Assembly (NCBI GenBank): GCA_018819225.1
Contig: JAHJQN010000008.1
Span: 177,421-241,420, forward strand
DNA length: 64,000 nt
Source of the DNA: Microcaldota archaeon
GTDB lineage: Archaea; Micrarchaeota; Micrarchaeia; Norongarragalinales; SBBD01
Reading direction: 5' to 3'
Both the position numbers and the translations under genes were made by a program. Positions within the stretch are counted from its first letter, which is position 1. Each line of letters opens with the position of its first letter. Shown piece after piece: positions 34,368 through 42,935 of the stretch. Below the pieces are notes generated by a model. The model had not been told where the DNA came from, made no database searches, and saw only the letters and a list, made by a program, of their open reading frames with translations.

Positions 34368-35636
34368 CTAGGCCACGATCCGCGCGATCACCCGCATTTT
34401 TCCGGATAATACTCCATGCGCATATTCCCGTTTTTTCTCGAACGCCGCTTGTTTCAACCACTCGAACACATTCCCCTGAAACATCGCGCCCTTGATGCCT
34501 TCCGTCGGTTCCCCGTTTCGAATCCGGAAGGCCACCAGCAAAGGAAATGCGAAATCCCCGGTAACCGTATTCGCGCCACTGGTCAAGAACGAGTTCACGT
34601 AGACTCCATCGCGTACATCGTCTAGGGCATTGGATAGATGCCCCCCTTCCACCGTCATATGAGTCCACGAGGGCTTCGGAGCCGCTTCAAAAGACGATCG
34701 ATAACCATTCCCCGCCGTTTCCCCGATTTTAGCCGCCGTCGCCCCGTCAAACAAAAACGATTGCACGCGCCCCTTTCTCACCAGCGTTTTCCGTTTGGCC
34801 ATCACGCCCTCATCATCATACACGCACGCATTCTCACCTTCCTTCAGCCGGGGGTCATCCACCAACGAAATGGACTCGCTAAACGCGCCATCTCCTTTCT
34901 TCCAATGACTCAGCCCCTTTCGAAACGATTCGCCGCTGAAATGAAACGGAAGAAACAACGAAAAAAGGGATTCGAGGGCCCGCACATCGAATACGAACGG
35001 CAAGGTTCCGCCCCTCATTTTTTTTGCCCCCGACATGCGCTCCGCGTGCGAAGCCGCGTTCGCGGCAACCCGATCCGTGGAAAAAGACAAGCGACTCGAA
35101 GAAAAACTGTCATCGGCTTCACTGCCCGCCTGACTGCAATGCGAAAACGCGTAGAACCGTGAAAATTTCTGTTGAATGGAAAGCCCGTCCGTATTCCACA
35201 AGGACTGTTGAATAACGCGGGTACCGAACGCGGTTTGAATGGGCGTGGCATGCATCGCGATCACGCGATCCCGCATGGATTCCACGCGTTGCATGTAATC
35301 CGCCTCGGACAACTGATTAACCCGCGCATCAAAAAACGCCTGCGACCGCGCGCGCGCCTTTCCCGCAAAATAGTAATCAGCGGGTTCTTGTTTCTCCGCC
35401 AGCCTGGAAGCCATTCGAACCGCGTCCTCCACATCCGACTCGCGTTCAAATGCCGCAAACCCCATGCGTCGACCCTTCAAAACTCGCACACCGTAACCCC
35501 GACTTCTCACATGCTCGCGATTCTCGACCGCGGTTCCATTCGCGGTGAACGCGGTGTGTTGACTCGATTCCTCGAAGACCTCCAACGAAGCCCTCATTTT
35601 TTTGGCTAATTTCACAAGCCATGATTCGGAAATCAT
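34368..35636 (-). CDS. TldE/PmbA-type modulator of metalloprotease TldD
   Basis: 422 residues from ATG at 35636 (MISESWLVKLAKKMRA), selected because the shared TATA element lies about 35 bp upstream. Matches the TldD/PmbA family (SRGYGVRVLKGRRMGFAAFE, NSFLTSGANTVTGDFAF, GNVFEWL) but lacks the HExxxH metal motif of TldD, so it is the inactive E-type partner. No tldD lies nearby. Confidence 0.85.
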   Translation of the reverse strand: MISESWLVKLAKKMRASLEVFEESSQHTAFTANGTAVENREHVRSRGYGVRVLKGRRMGFAAFERESDVEDAVRMASRLAEKQEPADYYFAGKARARSQAFFDARVNQLSEADYMQRVESMRDRVIAMHATPIQTAFGTRVIQQSLWNTDGLSIQQKFSRFYAFSHCSQAGSEADDSFSSSRLSFSTDRVAANAASHAERMSGAKKMRGGTLPFVFDVRALESLFSLFLPFHFSGESFRKGLSHWKKGDGAFSESISLVDDPRLKEGENACVYDDEGVMAKRKTLVRKGRVQSFLFDGATAAKIGETAGNGYRSSFEAAPKPSWTHMTVEGGHLSNALDDVRDGVYVNSFLTSGANTVTGDFAFPLLVAFRIRNGEPTEGIKGAMFQGNVFEWLKQAAFEKKREYAHGVLSGKMRVIARIVA

Positions 35637-35666
35637 AAGAGTCGCCGGCAGCATATCAGCCCACTG

Positions 35667-35675
35667 CTTTTAAAT
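35667..35675. promoter_or_regulatory. shared TATA element between tldE and the ABC ATPase gene
   Basis: CTTTTAAAT is near-symmetrical and lies about 35 bp from the tldE ATG (35636) and 38 bp from the ABC ATPase ATG (35709), so it can serve both strands. Confidence 0.4.
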
Positions 35676-35708
35676 CGTTCCGGACCCAAAAAGGAGTTTG
35701 CAATACTC

Positions 35709-36458
35709 ATGAGCTTTCTAGAAGTCAAAAATGTTTCGAAAACCTTTGAAGAAGAAGGTCGGAAGTATACCGTACTCGGTAACATCTCGTTCAGCGTGGA
35801 AAAAGACGAGTTTATCGCCATCGTCGGCCCATCCGGATGCGGTAAAAGTATTTTGCTGCGCATCCTTTCCGGTATCGACCTCCCATCCTCGGGACAAGTC
35901 TTGTTCGAAAACGAGCCCATTGAAACCAGCAATCCGCGTGTCGCCACCATTTTCCAGAACTTTGCCTTGCTGCCCTGGATGACCGTCGAAGAAAACGTGG
36001 AACTCGGATTATACGCGCAAAAAATGCCTTCGGATAAACGCAAGATCACGGTTGAAAAATTCATTAACATCGTGGGATTGGACGGCGTTGAAAACGCGTA
36101 TCCCCGCGAGCTTTCCGGAGGAATGAAACAGCGGGTCGGTATTGCGCGGGCACTGGCCGTTGATCCCGCGCTCATCGTGATGGACGAACCCTTCAGCAGC
36201 CTGGACAGTTTGACGGCCACCAACTTGCGTGAAGAATTATTGCTGCTCTTGCAAGACCAATCCCTTCCACCGGACTCACTCGTCATGGTCACGCACAACA
36301 TCGAGGAAGCCGTTTACATGGCGGATCGCATTATCGTATTGTCCAATCCGCCGGCACGTATCATTGCCCAACTGAAAATCTCGCTTCCCCGACCCCGCGA
36401 CATGAAAAGCGAGGCCTTCGTAAACGACGTGGACAAAGTCTATTCATTGATGACGTGA
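35709..36458 (+). CDS. ABC transporter ATP-binding protein, nitrate/sulfonate/taurine type
   Basis: 249 residues. Walker A GPSGCGKSILLR, Q-loop FQNFALLPWMTVEENV, signature LSGGMKQRVGIARAL, Walker B ALIVMDEPFSSLD and the H-loop His in VMVTHNIEEAVY are all intact. The sequence resembles SsuB/TauB/NrtD importers. No permease or binding protein gene is in the window, so the transported substrate is unknown. The gene at 36565 encodes the domain usually fused to such ATPases. Confidence 0.9.
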   Translation: MSFLEVKNVSKTFEEEGRKYTVLGNISFSVEKDEFIAIVGPSGCGKSILLRILSGIDLPSSGQVLFENEPIETSNPRVATIFQNFALLPWMTVEENVELGLYAQKMPSDKRKITVEKFINIVGLDGVENAYPRELSGGMKQRVGIARALAVDPALIVMDEPFSSLDSLTATNLREELLLLLQDQSLPPDSLVMVTHNIEEAVYMADRIIVLSNPPARIIAQLKISLPRPRDMKSEAFVNDVDKVYSLMT

Positions 36459-36564
36459 TTCGATTGAAACCGACATTAACCAAAGGATTAAAAATACGGT
36501 TTTTCTTAAAAGGGCGCACGGGAGGCGAAACCGACGCTCCACAGCGGGATGGGTCGAAGAAGAA

Positions 36565-37038
36565 ATGAGCTTACAATTACCTGGAGCCAACATGTCGAAA
36601 GTCATCGGATTACTCGAAGTCGTTAATGACGAAGGCGGCGAATGCGAAACCGTTGAGCTCGCCAACGACCTTCGACTCGACGCCGAAAGCCTGTTACCGG
36701 TAACGGATGCCGCCGAATTACTGGGGTTCATCACCATTTCCGGAGGACGCATGACGCTGACACCGGCCGGCAAGAAAGCCATAACGGGAACGATTCTCCA
36801 ACGCCGTGAGTCCGTCAAACAACGCTTGATGACGCTTCCCACGATCAAAAAAGTGCTAGATCTTATTCAAGCCAAAAAGAATAAACGGTTACCCAAGCGC
36901 GCGCTCGCGCGCGTCTTATCCGCGGAAATGCCGCGAAGTCAAGTGGAAAGTAACATCAAGCGACTCATCAACTGGGGCCGCCACTCCGGACTCATCGGTT
37001 TCAATGCGGACACCGACGAGTTATTCATCATATCCTGA
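36565..37038 (+). CDS. stand-alone AAA-associated C-terminal domain protein
   Basis: 157 residues matching the domain (AAA_assoc_C) found at the C-terminus of some NrtD-like ABC ATPases: VIGLLEVVNDEGG, LLPVTDAAELLGFITI, LTPAGKKAITG, and INWGRHSGLIGFNADTDELFI. Here it is a separate gene 106 bp downstream of the ATPase, with TATA-like sequences (GATTAAAAATAC near 36486). It presumably modulates the neighbouring ATPase. Confidence 0.8.
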   Translation: MSLQLPGANMSKVIGLLEVVNDEGGECETVELANDLRLDAESLLPVTDAAELLGFITISGGRMTLTPAGKKAITGTILQRRESVKQRLMTLPTIKKVLDLIQAKKNKRLPKRALARVLSAEMPRSQVESNIKRLINWGRHSGLIGFNADTDELFIIS

Positions 37039-37057
37039 TGGCGAGGTGTATGAAGGT

Positions 37058-37525
37058 ATGGAACGGACGTTAGTTATTCTCAAACCCGACGCGCTCCACC
37101 GCGGGGTGATTGGTGCGGTCATCCAGCGTTTCGAACAAAAAGGATTGAAGATCGTCGGCTTGAAAATGGAGAAACTCGACGAAAAAACGCTTTCCGAGCA
37201 TTACGGACACTTGAAGGACAAGCCGTTCTTCCCGCGCATCGTATCGTTCATGAAAAGCGCGCCCGTGGTCTTGGTCGCCATCGAAGGACTGGAAGCCGTA
37301 GGGATCGTGCGAAAAATGTGCGGAGTCACGAACGCGCGAAACGCCGCCATCGGAACGATTCGAGGCGACTTTGGAATGAGCGTTCAAGCGAACATCGTGC
37401 ACGCCAGTGACAGCCTCGAGACCGCTCAAAAAGAAGTCAAACGATTCTTCAAGAACTCCGAATTATTCGAATACAAAAAAATGGATTTCGGACACGTATA
37501 TGCGGAGGACGAGCAAACGAAATGA
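37058..37525 (+). CDS. ndk: nucleoside diphosphate kinase
   Basis: 155 residues from ATG 37058, with GAGGTG upstream; the frame runs back to 37004 but overlaps the previous gene. MERTLVILKPDALHRG is the family start, and the phosphorylated His is H115 in NIVHASDS. Overlaps the downstream sugar kinase gene by four bases (ATGA). Confidence 0.95.
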   Translation: MERTLVILKPDALHRGVIGAVIQRFEQKGLKIVGLKMEKLDEKTLSEHYGHLKDKPFFPRIVSFMKSAPVVLVAIEGLEAVGIVRKMCGVTNARNAAIGTIRGDFGMSVQANIVHASDSLETAQKEVKRFFKNSELFEYKKMDFGHVYAEDEQTK

Positions 37526-38964
37526 GTCTCGAACGCGTTTGGAAACAACGCCTAACCCAATCCGTAGATCCGTGTCTCAAACGCCTCAGGAAACGACACG
37601 CATTTGCCGGATTCGTTACCAACGTCGACAACGTCTGTTATTGCCAGCCCGAAAACCTGGAACCCCTTTTCTCCCAAGCCAACATGGAAAAGGTCAACCA
37701 GTTGAAACGACGAGCCGACCAACTCGAAATCCGCGGTCTCGAAGAATTTCTGGCCGGCTATTTGTTTTGCTTCGGGAACGGAAAAGCCCTCGAACTCCCT
37801 TTTTTCGATCCCGCTTTCGGCGAATGGCTCGATAAAACGTTTCAAGTAGAAGAAGCGCGCATGGGCGGACAAGCCGGAATCATCGCCAACCAAATCGCGG
37901 AACTTGGCGGACACGTCGTATGCTATTGCACATTACTATCGCCCGTTCAAGCCAAGCTCTTTCATCCGCAACGCGTGTCCTTTCCAATCGAACGCAACGG
38001 GAAACTCCAGTTGTTGCAGCCCATTCAAGCAGCGAATATATCGGACCGAACGAAAATCAACTGGATATTCGAGTTCCACAAAGGAGATGTCATCCACGTC
38101 AACGGAAAAAAGATTGCGGCGCCTCGCGACAATCGCTTCATCGTGCTCTCCAAACTCATCAAAACCCAGCCCTTGTTCCCGCCATCCCTGGATGCCCATC
38201 TTCCAGAACTGGCGCAGCACTTCGATCGCGCCATGATCGCCGGATTCCATCACTTGCACGCATCCGAAAAAGGAAAGGGGTACTCGTTCTACTTGGACGT
38301 GCTATGCAAACAATTGGAACGTATCAAAACGGCCAATCCGTCGTTGAAACTCCACGTGGAATACGTCATGATTCACGATCCCGGACTCGAAAAAGAGGTG
38401 TACGAACGCGTCGGGTATTACGCGGACAGCCTCGGAATCAACGAGGTCGAAACGCCCCACTTGCTGGAACGATTAGGGTACACGCATCTCGCGCGCAACA
38501 TTCGAACGCAAGATAATGCCATTCATTTATACGAAGGAGCCGTCAAACTCTGCGAAAAATATGAATTCGAACGCGTCCATATCCACTCACTCGGATTCTT
38601 TCTGTTGCTATTACACAAAAAAGCATGCGATGCCTCCCGCCTGAAAGACTACCGCCATTCGTTACTTTTTGCTTCCTTGACTGCCGAAGCGCGAGCGGCT
38701 CTGGGAAAACCCCCGACTCCCGCCGATATAAAGAAACGAAACCCCGGAGTATCCCCGATCGGAATGCAGCAAATGAGATTATTCGCAGCAGAAGCCAAGA
38801 AACGCTATCCGGATTTCAACGAAAACCAATTCTTGGAAGAAGGCACTGCGGAATTCGGTCAACACTTCCTAATCATGGTTCCCACCGCCGTGGCTCAGAA
38901 ACCGAAAAGCACGGTCGGGCTCGGGGATACGATCAGTAGCAGCGCGTTATTAAGTGAGCCGTGA
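37522..38964 (+). CDS. ADP-dependent glucokinase/phosphofructokinase
   Basis: 480 residues, the length of the archaeal ADP-specific sugar kinases of the modified Embden-Meyerhof pathway. MGGQAGIIANQIAELGG is the sugar/nucleotide block and GLGDTISSSALL carries the catalytic Asp (D469). It can phosphorylate glucose, fructose 6-phosphate or both with ADP; sequence by eye does not decide. Translationally coupled to ndk. Confidence 0.88.
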   Translation: MSLERVWKQRLTQSVDPCLKRLRKRHAFAGFVTNVDNVCYCQPENLEPLFSQANMEKVNQLKRRADQLEIRGLEEFLAGYLFCFGNGKALELPFFDPAFGEWLDKTFQVEEARMGGQAGIIANQIAELGGHVVCYCTLLSPVQAKLFHPQRVSFPIERNGKLQLLQPIQAANISDRTKINWIFEFHKGDVIHVNGKKIAAPRDNRFIVLSKLIKTQPLFPPSLDAHLPELAQHFDRAMIAGFHHLHASEKGKGYSFYLDVLCKQLERIKTANPSLKLHVEYVMIHDPGLEKEVYERVGYYADSLGINEVETPHLLERLGYTHLARNIRTQDNAIHLYEGAVKLCEKYEFERVHIHSLGFFLLLLHKKACDASRLKDYRHSLLFASLTAEARAALGKPPTPADIKKRNPGVSPIGMQQMRLFAAEAKKRYPDFNENQFLEEGTAEFGQHFLIMVPTAVAQKPKSTVGLGDTISSSALLSEP

Positions 38965-39066
38965 ACGCACGTATTTCATGCCCATGGGTTTACGATATCT
39001 TTCCGCACCCAACACGGAAATTGAAGTGAGCATAACGATTTCAAATCCAAGAAACCAGTGGAAAAG

Positions 39067-39408
39067 CTAAAGTAGTTTCAACGTGCCGGTAACCGCGTCC
39101 ACTTTCTTTTCTTCGGCCGGTCCGATCGCAAGCGCCGTAACGGTTCCCGCAGGAATCTGCGTATGACCCGCATCCCGAATTAACGAAACCGGCAGCTTCA
39201 GGCGCTTGGCCTGATTAACAAGACTCGTCAACGCGGATTCGCTGTTCACTTTTAACACGATTTTCTCTTCGCCAATTAATTCCCAAGCCCTGCGGGCGAC
39301 CGCGTTTGATTTTCGATAAGCCGATAGACTGGCATGAGCGGCCTGCGCGGCCAACTTGCCTTTCCCCATCCCCAAATCCGATCGCAACACAATGGCTTGT
39401 TTAAACAT
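39067..39408 (-). CDS. pth2: peptidyl-tRNA hydrolase 2
   Basis: 113 residues. FKQAIVLRSDLGMGKGKLAAQAAHAS is the Pth2 hallmark, with IRDAGHTQIPAGTVTALAIGP at the C-terminus. Releases peptides from prematurely dropped tRNA. Its start lies 2 bp after the stop of the RIO1 gene, so they form an operon. Confidence 0.94.
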   Translation of the reverse strand: MFKQAIVLRSDLGMGKGKLAAQAAHASLSAYRKSNAVARRAWELIGEEKIVLKVNSESALTSLVNQAKRLKLPVSLIRDAGHTQIPAGTVTALAIGPAEEKKVDAVTGTLKLL

Positions 39409-39409
39409 C

Positions 39410-40153
39410 TCAGGCCCCCCTCACGAAGTTTAACGCGTCCTCTTCCGTCATCTTCACTCCACGACGCTTGAAGAACTTCAGGATGTTTCGCACATCCTTC
39501 AAGAAAAAGCCTTCCGATCCTTCATGCGATAGCAAAACGGACTGCCCCACATCCAAAAGATACGGATGATTCTCGTGCACCACGATGTTGTACTCGCTCA
39601 AGTCCGCATGCACCAAACCGGCTTCCCTCATTTTTTTCACATCCTCAAGTAGTTCATTCAACATACGTTGAGGATCATCCATCCACACATCCTTCAACGA
39701 CGCGGAAGGAATCCCGCCGACACCCAACCACTCCATTATCACGACATTCTCTTTGAATGCAATGGGTCGCGGCGATCTCACGCCATGTCGAATGCACAAC
39801 GATAGATTCGCAAACTCTTTTCGAGCCCACGTGCGCACCGCCGACCGCAAACCTTTCGGAACCTTAAACCGCGGGTCCCCTTGAACGTATTGCATGCGCT
39901 TTCGAAACGAAGCCGTCTCGTACTTAAAAATCTTGACGGCCGCGTAACCAGTGGGCGTCGTGGCCCGGAACACCATGGCTTCCTTCCCCTGCGCGATCGG
40001 AAAATCAAGAGACGTGATGCGTTTATTGCTCAGAAAATAGTGGAGCACCGTCATCGTTTGGTCGTCAAACACCTTATTCGATATCTTCATGCGCGATCGA
40101 ATCGGCTTGAGCTCCCGGGCCGGTCGCTTGCGTGTCGACAACTTCCGAGCCAT
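39410..40153 (-). CDS. rio1: RIO1-type serine/threonine kinase
   Basis: 247 residues from ATG 40153; the frame continues upstream, but a TATA element 21-30 bp before this ATG supports it. Phosphate loop GKEAMVFRA, lysine in AAVKIFKYE, catalytic HADLSEYNIV and metal-binding LDVGQSV are RIO1 features. RIO kinases act in late small-subunit maturation. Confidence 0.92.
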   Translation of the reverse strand: MARKLSTRKRPARELKPIRSRMKISNKVFDDQTMTVLHYFLSNKRITSLDFPIAQGKEAMVFRATTPTGYAAVKIFKYETASFRKRMQYVQGDPRFKVPKGLRSAVRTWARKEFANLSLCIRHGVRSPRPIAFKENVVIMEWLGVGGIPSASLKDVWMDDPQRMLNELLEDVKKMREAGLVHADLSEYNIVVHENHPYLLDVGQSVLLSHEGSEGFFLKDVRNILKFFKRRGVKMTEEDALNFVRGA

Positions 40154-40173
40154 GAAACCGTATGGGTTACCGG

Positions 40174-40184
40174 ATATTAATACC
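40174..40184 (-). promoter_or_regulatory. TATA box of the RIO1-pth2 operon
   Basis: TATTAATATCC on the minus strand lies 21-30 bp before the RIO1 ATG at 40153, consistent with a leaderless transcript. Confidence 0.4.
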
Positions 40185-40249
40185 CCGTTGCACGACGACC
40201 AAAGGTATTTAATGTTGCGGCCACCCCGAATGAATATAGGTGCACGAAG

Positions 40250-40927
40250 ATGGCGTTCGTCAAATACTTGGGTCACTCCTCATTCGAAATCCGAATGGGC
40301 GGCCGCATCCTGTACACGGATCCGTGGTGGGACCCCCGTCCATTGCACGGTGAGCGGCTCGTGCCTCCCGGAATCCAAGTGGAGCAGATCAAGAAAGCGG
40401 ACATGATTCTCATCAGCAACGAAGCCCCCGATCACTGCGATAACTTCGAGGTCAAGCGCCTGCAGGAAAAAACGTTCGCGCAAGTACTTGCCCCGGAACC
40501 CGCGCTCGCCAAACTCGAGGTGAACCCCCGTCAGCGCATGACCGCGTATCAAGACGACCGATTTCACGTCATGGGACTCGATATTCACGTGACGAAAGCC
40601 AAGCAACCGAAAAGCCAATACCCCGTCGGATACATTATTTCGGCGGGAGGCCAAAGCGTGTATTTCGCTGGAGCGACTTACGAGTTTTATGACATGCACC
40701 ACATCAACGTGGACTGCGCGATTCTGCCCATTGGCGGAAGACAAACCATGGATATTTTCGGGGCATTGAATGCCATTCGCATGATCAAATGCAAGTACGT
40801 GGTGCCCATGCGGTATAACACGTTTAAGCTCATTGAAGCGAACGCCCGCGAATTCGAATTAAAAGCCCAAAAAAGCGGGAAGGCCTCGCCCGTCATGCTC
40901 CGCGTGGGAGAAGGCTTCGACTTTTAA
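40250..40927 (+). CDS. metallo-beta-lactamase-fold protein with degenerate metal site
   Basis: 225 residues similar in layout to UlaG-like hydrolases (COG2220): VKYLGHSSFEIRMGGRILYTDPWW at the start and MRYNTF near the end. The metal motif HxHxDH reads SNEAPDHCD, so the first two His are Asn and Ala, and the later Asp region reads AGATYEF. It probably cannot bind two metals in the standard way. AGGTG lies 7 nt before the ATG. Confidence 0.75.
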   Translation: MAFVKYLGHSSFEIRMGGRILYTDPWWDPRPLHGERLVPPGIQVEQIKKADMILISNEAPDHCDNFEVKRLQEKTFAQVLAPEPALAKLEVNPRQRMTAYQDDRFHVMGLDIHVTKAKQPKSQYPVGYIISAGGQSVYFAGATYEFYDMHHINVDCAILPIGGRQTMDIFGALNAIRMIKCKYVVPMRYNTFKLIEANAREFELKAQKSGKASPVMLRVGEGFDF

Positions 40928-40961
40928 TAAAATAACGGTATTTCTGCTCACGACTAGAGCT

Positions 40962-40986
40962 CAGAATAAAAAAAATAATGAAAAAA
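40962..40986 (-). terminator. T-rich terminator of the 41349 membrane gene
   Basis: A-rich plus strand, read as T runs on the minus strand just after the stop at 40987. Confidence 0.4.
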
Positions 40987-41349
40987 TTAGTATTCCTGCG
41001 AGACGTTGTACAAGGCTTTCAACGCCACGACCGCCGCACCCGGACCCACGAACACCACGATGTTATTCAAAATCGCGGGAACGTACGGCCCCAGCGTCGG
41101 AACCACGGCAAAGACGCCCAGCAAGCTCGTTGAAGCGACCATGAACGTTAGCGCGGCCACGAGAAACTGGATGATTTCCCGGTCGCCAATGTTCAAAATA
41201 CCCACGAGAATTCCGAGAATCCCGAGAATAAACACGGTGCCCGAACTGGTTTCCGGATAGAGAATGCCGGCGCCCACGGCAATGACGAGACCCGCAAGAA
41301 ACGACCATGCGCCCACGCGGGCCCAAGAATCACGATTCTTTTTCGCCAA
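40987..41349 (-). CDS. four-helix membrane protein, unknown
   Basis: 120 residues from a TTG start at 41349, with AGGTGG five nt upstream; an in-frame GTG at 41358 lies within that site. Four hydrophobic segments, with a charged turn NIGDREII in the middle. No family recognised; the divergent neighbour is an antiporter gene. Confidence 0.6.
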   Translation of the reverse strand: MAKKNRDSWARVGAWSFLAGLVIAVGAGILYPETSSGTVFILGILGILVGILNIGDREIIQFLVAALTFMVASTSLLGVFAVVPTLGPYVPAILNNIVVFVGPGAAVVALKALYNVSQEY

Positions 41350-41494
41350 ACAAACCACCTCTCAACAGCGTACTTTTGACCGACTTAAAAACATACCCGT
41401 CTACGGCAAACGACGAAAATTCGTAAAACGAAGCTTTTTATATTCGGATTCAGAAGTCTTAGTATTAATTCTTTGAATTCTCGAGGGGAGAGCA

Positions 41495-42916
41495 GTGGGA
41501 CTTCGTTCGAAAGGCATCAAACAGTTCCGACGCGTCAAAACCGCCGTCGGACCCATCGTCGGATCCCTCGTATTCATTCTCGCCGTCGTCCTCTTCCTGT
41601 CAGCGATACGCGCTTCGCTGTTTTCCGATATCGATGAAGAAACGCGCATCTGGTTTGAAATCACGTTCTTATTGCTCGCGGCCGTCCTGGCTGAACTGCT
41701 GGTCGTCTACTTGCGACAGCCCGTTGTGATGGTGCTGTTACTCGTCGGCGTCATCATATCCCCTAATGCCATCGACGTATTCTGGCCGACCATTGTCGAC
41801 ATTATCAACATCCTGCTGTTAACGATTACGAGCTTTCAATTGCCGCTGACCCCACCCCACATCGTTCCCCTCGAAGGAACCGTTCAAGTCTTTGCGCAAC
41901 TCGGCGCCATCATCCTCTTGTTTAAAATTGGTCTCCATTCTGAAATCAAGCAAATCTTCAATATTCGCAATTTCGTGGTCGGACTATTAGGCGTCGTGAT
42001 TCCGTTTGTGGCCGGCTATTATTACGCGGTGTGGACCGGAGCCTCATTCGCGTACGCGCTATTTCTGGGCGCGGCATTGACGGCAACGAGCGTCGGCGTC
42101 ACCGTAGCCGTATTGCAGGAACTGGGAGTGATGCAGAAAGAGTATGCGAAAATCATTCTCGGCGCCGCCGTCATCGATGACATTCTCGCCCTTCTCGCCC
42201 TCTCGTTTGTTCGCAACATACCCTCCTCATTCGATGCCGCTGCACTCCTTCCACTCATCACCACGCTCGCCATCGCCTTGCTGTTTCTCATCGGAGGCAT
42301 TCAAATCGGCTTGTTCGTGGTACGAAAATACTTCAATAAAATCACGGAAGAAAACTTCTCGAACCGAACCTTTCTCGTGGCGCTCGCCTTTCTCCTGATG
42401 TACGCGTATGTGGCCGAGGTGATCGGGCTTTCCGCGATCGTGGGCGCATTCATTGCCGGCGTCACCCTGAATTACAGTAAAATAGTGCATAAAATCAATG
42501 AGCTCATGGCCCCTCTCGAAATGCTGTTCACGCCCATATTCTTCATTTCATTAGGCATGTTCGTCGATATAACCGCCGTTGGCGAGTTTTGGCTCCCGAT
42601 ACTCATCATCTCGGTCATTGCAGTAGCCACAAAGTTTATTGGAGGCGGATTGGCTGCGAAATTCATGGGAGTGAGCACAAAGGATTCCATGATCGTGGGA
42701 GTTGGATTGGTGCCCCGAGGAGAAATCGCGTTGATTATTGGCTTATACGGATTGACCGCTACCACGGCTTCCGGAGAACCCGTGCTCACGGTCGCTCAAT
42801 ACACCGTGATTTCGGCCATGGCATTCATCACCACCATCATCGTCCCCGTCATGCTTCAGAAGATCATCGCATCGAAAAAGGAAGTGCGAGCAACGGCTTG
42901 GAATGCAGGCACCTGA
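41495..42916 (+). CDS. cation/proton antiporter of the CPA2 (NapA/Kef) type
   Basis: 473 residues, about 12-13 transmembrane segments, GTG start with GAGGGGAG upstream. ALTATSVGVTVAVLQELG and the paired aspartates in AAVIDDILALLAL are the ion-binding core of CPA2 exchangers. No C-terminal TrkA domain. Probably exchanges Na+ or K+ for protons and maintains internal pH. TATA-like TTTTTATATT near 41433. Confidence 0.88.
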   Translation: MGLRSKGIKQFRRVKTAVGPIVGSLVFILAVVLFLSAIRASLFSDIDEETRIWFEITFLLLAAVLAELLVVYLRQPVVMVLLLVGVIISPNAIDVFWPTIVDIINILLLTITSFQLPLTPPHIVPLEGTVQVFAQLGAIILLFKIGLHSEIKQIFNIRNFVVGLLGVVIPFVAGYYYAVWTGASFAYALFLGAALTATSVGVTVAVLQELGVMQKEYAKIILGAAVIDDILALLALSFVRNIPSSFDAAALLPLITTLAIALLFLIGGIQIGLFVVRKYFNKITEENFSNRTFLVALAFLLMYAYVAEVIGLSAIVGAFIAGVTLNYSKIVHKINELMAPLEMLFTPIFFISLGMFVDITAVGEFWLPILIISVIAVATKFIGGGLAAKFMGVSTKDSMIVGVGLVPRGEIALIIGLYGLTATTASGEPVLTVAQYTVISAMAFITTIIVPVMLQKIIASKKEVRATAWNAGT

Positions 42917-42935
42917 ATCGGAAAAAGAATTTTTT

